DNA from: GCA-002708315 sp963676635 | GTDB taxonomy: Bacteria > Bacteroidota > Bacteroidia > Bacteroidales > F082 | DNA: 64,000 bases | Direction: 5' to 3' | NCBI GenBank assembly: GCA_963676635.1 | Contig: OY781105.1 | Location: forward strand, 3,224,001-3,288,000 | Shown: one piece after another, positions 59,631 through 64,000 of the stretch | How the letters are laid out: the number at the start of each line of letters is the position of its first letter | How positions within the stretch are numbered: the first letter of the stretch is position 1 | Program-made: the position numbers and the translations under genes | Notes under the pieces: model-generated | What the model was told of the DNA's origin: nothing | Database searches by the model: none | Seen by the model: the letters and a program-made list of their open reading frames with translations, nothing else

Positions 59631-61079
59631 ATGAACAAAATAATTCTTTTTATTTCTTTGATTCTTGTTTTTACCTTGAGTTTGCAATCACAAAACTCAT
59701 TTGAAGTGTTGTATTCAACACCTGAAAGCAATAGAATTATTGATATTATCGAAGACGAAGATGGAAGTTACCTGGTTTGTGGATGTAATGGAGAAATTTA
59801 TTTATCCCAGGATACAACTAATGCATATTTGATGAGAATTAGCACTGAAGGAGATACGACCTTACGAGAATATATTAATGCAGATACAGGTTATGTTTTT
59901 TACAAAATAGTAAAGGATGAAAACGGATATTTAATATTTGGAACAACTTTTAAATATCCATATAATCGTAATGAAAAACTTACAATATTTAAAATGGACA
60001 ATAACTTAAATATTGAGTGGAAAAAGATATATTCTTTTGGAGATGATAATACATCCCCTATTAAGATAATTAGATTGCCTGATGGGGGTTTTCACGTGTT
60101 AACATGTACTAGTTATAATGGCGTGTATTACAGTTATTTGTGTAGATTTAATCGCAATGTAGATACAATACATACACAGTTTGTTAGTGCTGAAGATGGA
60201 GGATCTGTATGGATAGATGATTTTACTTTCTCACAGGACAGTAGCCAGCTTTATATTTTTGGAATGGGATATGGCACTCAAAGTGTAGGGTCAATTGCTA
60301 CTTATGATACAAATTATAACTATCAGGGTTATGAATGGCTACCTGAGCGAAATGATGGTATTATGACTGCCAGATGGATAACAGATACTACAATTCTTTT
60401 AAGTGCCCAATATATTTATCACAATCCATTATACTTTTCAATTGGTATTTATGAGAGTGATACTTCGTTTTCCGATATTGATTTACACGAGTTTTATGCT
60501 ATAGATACATTCGACTATCCTGCGTATCTTAATAGTTTCGATTATAAAAACCCTGATAGTATTTTTTTGTGTGGAACACATAATGTATATGCTGAATTTT
60601 GGACTCATGAATTTTCATGGATTGTACTACGCCAGTTAAACAGGGGGCTTAATGCCAGGAGTGAATTGTTTTTTGGAGGCGATGCATCCTATTCCTCAAT
60701 GGTAATTAGGGCTACATCAGATGGAGGATGCATTATTGGAGCCTTACGATACGACTACAGAGTCCAGAATAGCGAATACGATGTATATATCTTAAAACTT
60801 GCAAAAGAAGATATAATTACCTCAAATGAATTGCAATTTGTCGCGGAGGATAATACTACTGTTTATCCTAATCCCGGATCAGGTATAATGAATATCAATG
60901 TTAATGATGATAATAGTAATATCCAAATATTTGATGCAAGGGGCAGGCTGGTAAAAAAGCAAACGCTAATGGCAGGCCATAATATTATATCAACTGCTAA
61001 AATACCTTCAGGGGTTTATTACTATACGGTGATTCACAATAGTGTTAAATCGGAAAGCGGATGCTGGATTAAAAAGTAA
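59631..61079 (+). CDS. T9SS-exported beta-propeller-like protein
   Basis: A 482-residue protein with signal peptide MNKIILFISLILVFTLSLQS. The body repeats blades of the type DEDGSYLVCGCNGEIYL and LPDGGFHVLTCTSYNGVYY, suggesting a propeller. A T9SS type A sorting domain ends it (NTTVYPNPGSGIMNINVN ... SVKSESGCWIKK). It is the second gene of the operon. Function unknown. Confidence 0.8.
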   Translation: MNKIILFISLILVFTLSLQSQNSFEVLYSTPESNRIIDIIEDEDGSYLVCGCNGEIYLSQDTTNAYLMRISTEGDTTLREYINADTGYVFYKIVKDENGYLIFGTTFKYPYNRNEKLTIFKMDNNLNIEWKKIYSFGDDNTSPIKIIRLPDGGFHVLTCTSYNGVYYSYLCRFNRNVDTIHTQFVSAEDGGSVWIDDFTFSQDSSQLYIFGMGYGTQSVGSIATYDTNYNYQGYEWLPERNDGIMTARWITDTTILLSAQYIYHNPLYFSIGIYESDTSFSDIDLHEFYAIDTFDYPAYLNSFDYKNPDSIFLCGTHNVYAEFWTHEFSWIVLRQLNRGLNARSELFFGGDASYSSMVIRATSDGGCIIGALRYDYRVQNSEYDVYILKLAKEDIITSNELQFVAEDNTTVYPNPGSGIMNINVNDDNSNIQIFDARGRLVKKQTLMAGHNIISTAKIPSGVYYYTVIHNSVKSESGCWIKK

Positions 61080-61105
61080 ATTATAAAATAAATAATCAGG
61101 AAAAA

Positions 61106-62722
61106 ATGAAAATAATTAAATTAATTGTAATTCTCTGTTTGATGCCAATTGCAACTATATCATATGGGCAGTGTTTGCAATGTACGGGGAATACTGCTTC
61201 GGGCTATAAATCTACAGCAATTGGATATGGCAGTTTCTCTATTGGGGATTATTCTTTCGCTTCAGGTTTAAACTGTACATCTAATGGAATCAGTGCAATA
61301 TCAATGGGTAAAGGTTGTACTTCAGGAACATATGGTTTTGCAGCAGGAAGAGGATGCGTTGCTACTGCAAATTCAGTTGCTATTGGAGATTATGCAATTG
61401 TCAATGTAGAAGCATCACTTGCAATAGGTCATTATGTACAATCGAATGCTGACGGGGCATTTGTAATTGGCAGCGCTAATAATTCTGATCCTTTAATCAA
61501 TGGCATATCATCAAGTTTAATGGTAGGTTTTCAAAGGCCGTTTCCAACACTTTTTGTTGGTCCACCAGCTAGTATAAGCGATGAGTTTGGGAAAGTGGGG
61601 ATTGGTACAATAGAGCCAGCAGCTACGCTTGATGTAAACGGAGGAGTAAAATGTCAGGAGTTCACCTTGGAGCAAAGATATATTAAACCTGGGTGGGTAT
61701 TAGCCACAATTGATGAAGAAGGGAACTCAGCATGGATGGATCCACAGGTTGCCAACTTATGGATTCTGAATGAATCTGGCGATATTTATCGCCCGGAAGG
61801 CAATGTTGGTATAGGTATTGAAAACCCTACTTCAAAACTTGAGGTTCGTGGACAAGTTTCTATTGGTTACCACGAAGCTTCATTAGGAGATAATGATTTA
61901 ATTGTGGAAGGGAATGTTGGAATTGGTACTTCTAATCCGTTAGCCAAGCTTGATATTAAAGGTGAAACCAGAACGCAGGAATTTCAAATGACAGAAGGTT
62001 GTCTTAACGGGTATATTATGCAAAGCGATAATGAAGGCAATGCTACATGGGTAGATCCATCATTAATAAACGATGGAGATTGGACCTTATTAGGAAATAA
62101 CCTTTATGTAGGGACTGGCAGATATATTGGGATTGGAAAAACAATCCCGACACAGGCATTAGATGTTGTGGGGAATATGAATTTAACAGGTTATATTTAT
62201 GGAAATCATAACGATTGGCAGCCTTTAAAGATATTTGGAGGTAGCGATGAAACTGATGGTTCATACATAGCATTGCATAATAATTATGATAATAATGCTT
62301 CAGTAAAACTATTTGCACGAGGAAATAGTGGTAGTATTCAATTTCATAACTATCAAAGACAGATAATGACAATAGCTGCAGATAATAATGTTTATATTGG
62401 AAATAACAGTGAAAGTGATATTTCAAACCTGATTGTTTATGGAGAGATTAAGTCTCATCTTGTAAGGGTTACATCAGACATTCCATGGCATGATTACGTT
62501 TTTGAAAAAGACTATGATTTAATGTCATTAAATCAACTTGAAGATTATATACGTCAGCACAAACACCTCCCCGATATCCCATCAGAAGAAGAAGTACATG
62601 AAGAAGGATTAGATATAGCTGAAATGAACGCCCTGCTGCTCAAAAAAGTTGAAGAATTGACTTTGTATATTATTGAGCAGGAGAAGAGGATTGAGATGTT
62701 AGAATTGGAAATTAATAAATAG
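61106..62722 (+). CDS. Secreted fibre-like protein with YadA-type head repeats
   Basis: A 538-residue exported protein. Signal peptide up to ISYGQ. Residues about 30-125 carry repeats such as STAIGYGSFSIGDYSFASGL and NSVAIGDYAIVNVEASLAIG, the trimeric-autotransporter head motif. The middle repeats GNVGIGIENPTSKLEVRG and GNVGIGTSNPLAKLDIKG, typical of Bacteroidota fibre and tail-fibre-like proteins. The C-terminus has HKHLPDIPSEEEVHEEGLDI followed by a coiled coil (LLLKKVEELTLYIIEQEKRI). There is no beta-barrel anchor and no T9SS domain, so surface attachment is unclear. Confidence 0.8.
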   Translation: MKIIKLIVILCLMPIATISYGQCLQCTGNTASGYKSTAIGYGSFSIGDYSFASGLNCTSNGISAISMGKGCTSGTYGFAAGRGCVATANSVAIGDYAIVNVEASLAIGHYVQSNADGAFVIGSANNSDPLINGISSSLMVGFQRPFPTLFVGPPASISDEFGKVGIGTIEPAATLDVNGGVKCQEFTLEQRYIKPGWVLATIDEEGNSAWMDPQVANLWILNESGDIYRPEGNVGIGIENPTSKLEVRGQVSIGYHEASLGDNDLIVEGNVGIGTSNPLAKLDIKGETRTQEFQMTEGCLNGYIMQSDNEGNATWVDPSLINDGDWTLLGNNLYVGTGRYIGIGKTIPTQALDVVGNMNLTGYIYGNHNDWQPLKIFGGSDETDGSYIALHNNYDNNASVKLFARGNSGSIQFHNYQRQIMTIAADNNVYIGNNSESDISNLIVYGEIKSHLVRVTSDIPWHDYVFEKDYDLMSLNQLEDYIRQHKHLPDIPSEEEVHEEGLDIAEMNALLLKKVEELTLYIIEQEKRIEMLELEINK

Positions 62723-62730
62723 TTGAAATA

Positions 62731-63660
62731 ATGAATTTTCGTTACAATAAAAAGGTATTAAATATTGTAATTGCAATATTAATATGTAGCTTTGGTTATT
62801 CTCAATCTGGCGATACTTCAATCAAAAAAATCAGATATATATATGATTCAACTGGTAACTTTGTTGATAAATTAACATTTCATGACTCAATAACCGGGGA
62901 ACAGATAAATAGTTTTGATATTCGACAAAATAATCCCTTTAACGGGCTTCCTTATCCGAAATTTAATACCAGATTTTTGTCATATGATGTAAAAGGAGTC
63001 AAGCTTAATGAATTGTCAGAAAAGATAAAAAACCTGAATATTGTGAGTGGTATTACTGATGATTTTGAGTTACTTGGCTCTGCTTATATTTTTTCTGGTG
63101 TTTATGAAAGTAATAATAACTATTCAGTTATAACATACCATTTTAATGTTGGTAATATTGAAGATGTAATTGCATATTGCTCTGTAATATATGTTTTTAA
63201 CAACAGGGGTGAAATTATAAAAACAGTTGATGATATAAGCTCACCGGTTGGTGATAGGGTTTTAACACCTGACGGCAGGTTTTTGGCTGTAGCATATTTG
63301 GGAAATTATAACACTGATTATGAAATAATCTCTGATCAGGGATGTATGATTTATAACTTGGAAAATGATTCCGTAATAAATATGGTTACACCAAAAAAGT
63401 ATAATGGCTTTACAGCTCCAGTAATAGCTGGAACAAAATTGGTTATTAAATGCAGAAACGCAAAAGAAATAAATTACTCTATAATGGATTTCGAAAAAAA
63501 TATTAAATATACCAAGTCATATTCAAAATCCTTAATAAAGAATGGTTTACTTAAAAAGATTACAGATGAGGGTTTTGTGTTTGAGAAAGGAGAAAAAGGA
63601 TCAGGTATCTATAAAACTGATAAATATGAAGAAGATTTTTCAAAATTTCCTATACAATGA
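62731..63660 (+). CDS. Exported protein of unknown function
   Basis: A 309-residue protein with signal peptide (VLNIVIAILICSFGYSQSG). Early sequence IRYIYDSTGNFVDKLTF looks like the start of a YD-type segment; later parts (VLTPDGRFLAVAYLGNYNTD) look like WD/propeller blades. No family was assigned. Its stop overlaps the next start (ATGA). Confidence 0.65.
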   Translation: MNFRYNKKVLNIVIAILICSFGYSQSGDTSIKKIRYIYDSTGNFVDKLTFHDSITGEQINSFDIRQNNPFNGLPYPKFNTRFLSYDVKGVKLNELSEKIKNLNIVSGITDDFELLGSAYIFSGVYESNNNYSVITYHFNVGNIEDVIAYCSVIYVFNNRGEIIKTVDDISSPVGDRVLTPDGRFLAVAYLGNYNTDYEIISDQGCMIYNLENDSVINMVTPKKYNGFTAPVIAGTKLVIKCRNAKEINYSIMDFEKNIKYTKSYSKSLIKNGLLKKITDEGFVFEKGEKGSGIYKTDKYEEDFSKFPIQ

Positions 63661-64000
63661 AAAATAGTTTTAAATATTGTTTGTGCTTGATTATTCTGAT
63701 TATTAATATCAGGTATTCATATTCCCAACAACGAACATATACAATATACTATGAGGAATGTAACAACTGCAATACTAATAACCAATCATATACAGGCAAT
63801 CAAGCCGCTTTTGATACGGAAGATATTGTATCTGATTTTGGAAGACGTAGAGGAACTGTTTCAAAATGGCATAAGGGTATTGACTATAATTTAGAAGGAC
63901 ACGATTATGTAGGAGATCACCTTTTTTCAGTTTTTGATGGTACAATTGAGAAAATAATTGTCACTTCCGGAAATCAATATAAAATTGTTGTAGTAGATGG
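63657..64000 (+). CDS. M23-family metallopeptidase, N-terminal part (runs off the window)
   Basis: The start ATG overlaps the previous stop by four bases. The first 114 codons show a signal peptide (CLCLIILIINIRYSYSQ), a Cys pair (EECNNCN), then DFGRRRGTVSKWHKGIDYNL and LFSVFDGTIEKIIV, matching the N-terminal half of LytM/M23 peptidases, where the HxxxD of WHKGIDY supplies zinc ligands. The second half of the catalytic site lies outside the window. It is a probable cell-wall hydrolase or the delivery-end domain of a larger protein. Confidence 0.75.
   Translation, partial: MKNSFKYCLCLIILIINIRYSYSQQRTYTIYYEECNNCNTNNQSYTGNQAAFDTEDIVSDFGRRRGTVSKWHKGIDYNLEGHDYVGDHLFSVFDGTIEKIIVTSGNQYKIVVVD

Overview
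The window comes from a chromosome of the phylum Bacteroidota, most likely a free-living Bacteroidales/Marinilabiliales-type bacterium. The evidence is consistent: many secreted proteins end in type IX secretion (T9SS) sorting domains, there is a SusC/SusD pair, gldF/gldG are present, promoters look like TAnnTTTG, and intergenic DNA is AT-rich. No rRNA, tRNA or CRISPR array was seen.

Layout. (1) 0-16.6 kb, ordinary core genome: the start of gdhA, a DUF454 membrane protein, a MurG-like glycosyltransferase, dprA, two large T9SS-exported proteins, gldF-gldG-DUF4340, menC-menE, a CheY-like regulator and an ATP-cone/PD-(D/E)xK nuclease. (2) 16.6-26 kb, an alpha-glucan utilization locus: a T9SS-exported GH13 amylase divergent from susC-susD-susE, with two LacI-type operator palindromes in the shared promoter region. 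(3) 26-47.6 kb, an array of eight orphan Rhs C-terminal modules. Each carries about 265 bp of nearly identical Rhs core DNA, then a different toxin-like tip, then a different small membrane or lipoprotein gene that is probably its immunity gene. The visible tip chemistries are an HExxH peptidase (twice), a metzincin, a JAMM-like domain, an L,D-transpeptidase-like motif, an Ntox44-like domain and two unrecognised tips. Module borders carry a recurring GAGCGTAGTT hairpin, antisense stubs of regulator genes, decayed Rhs lead copies and IS66 sequences. (4) 36.5-41.3 kb, inside that array, a nearly gene-free stretch of structured repeats: 22-bp-phased arrays, large hairpins with arms built of 7-bp repeats, a 10-bp tandem array and an array of hairpins with compensatory changes. 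(5) 47.85-50.25 kb, a complete IS66 element (tnpA, tnpB, tnpC), followed by more decayed Rhs DNA. (6) 51.4-64 kb, core genome again: a membrane protein, T9SS proteins (one Omp28/thioredoxin-like), priA, and a tight operon of surface proteins that ends in a truncated M23 peptidase gene.

How the parts work together. The Rhs tips have no N-terminal delivery region, and some have no usable start codon. The simplest reading is that they are a store of toxin/immunity cassettes which can recombine, through the shared core, onto a full-length Rhs gene outside this window. Their immunity genes can be expressed on their own and could protect against sibling toxins. The starch locus imports alpha-glucan fragments released at the surface by the exported amylase. 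The many T9SS substrates imply that the T9SS machinery is encoded elsewhere in this genome.
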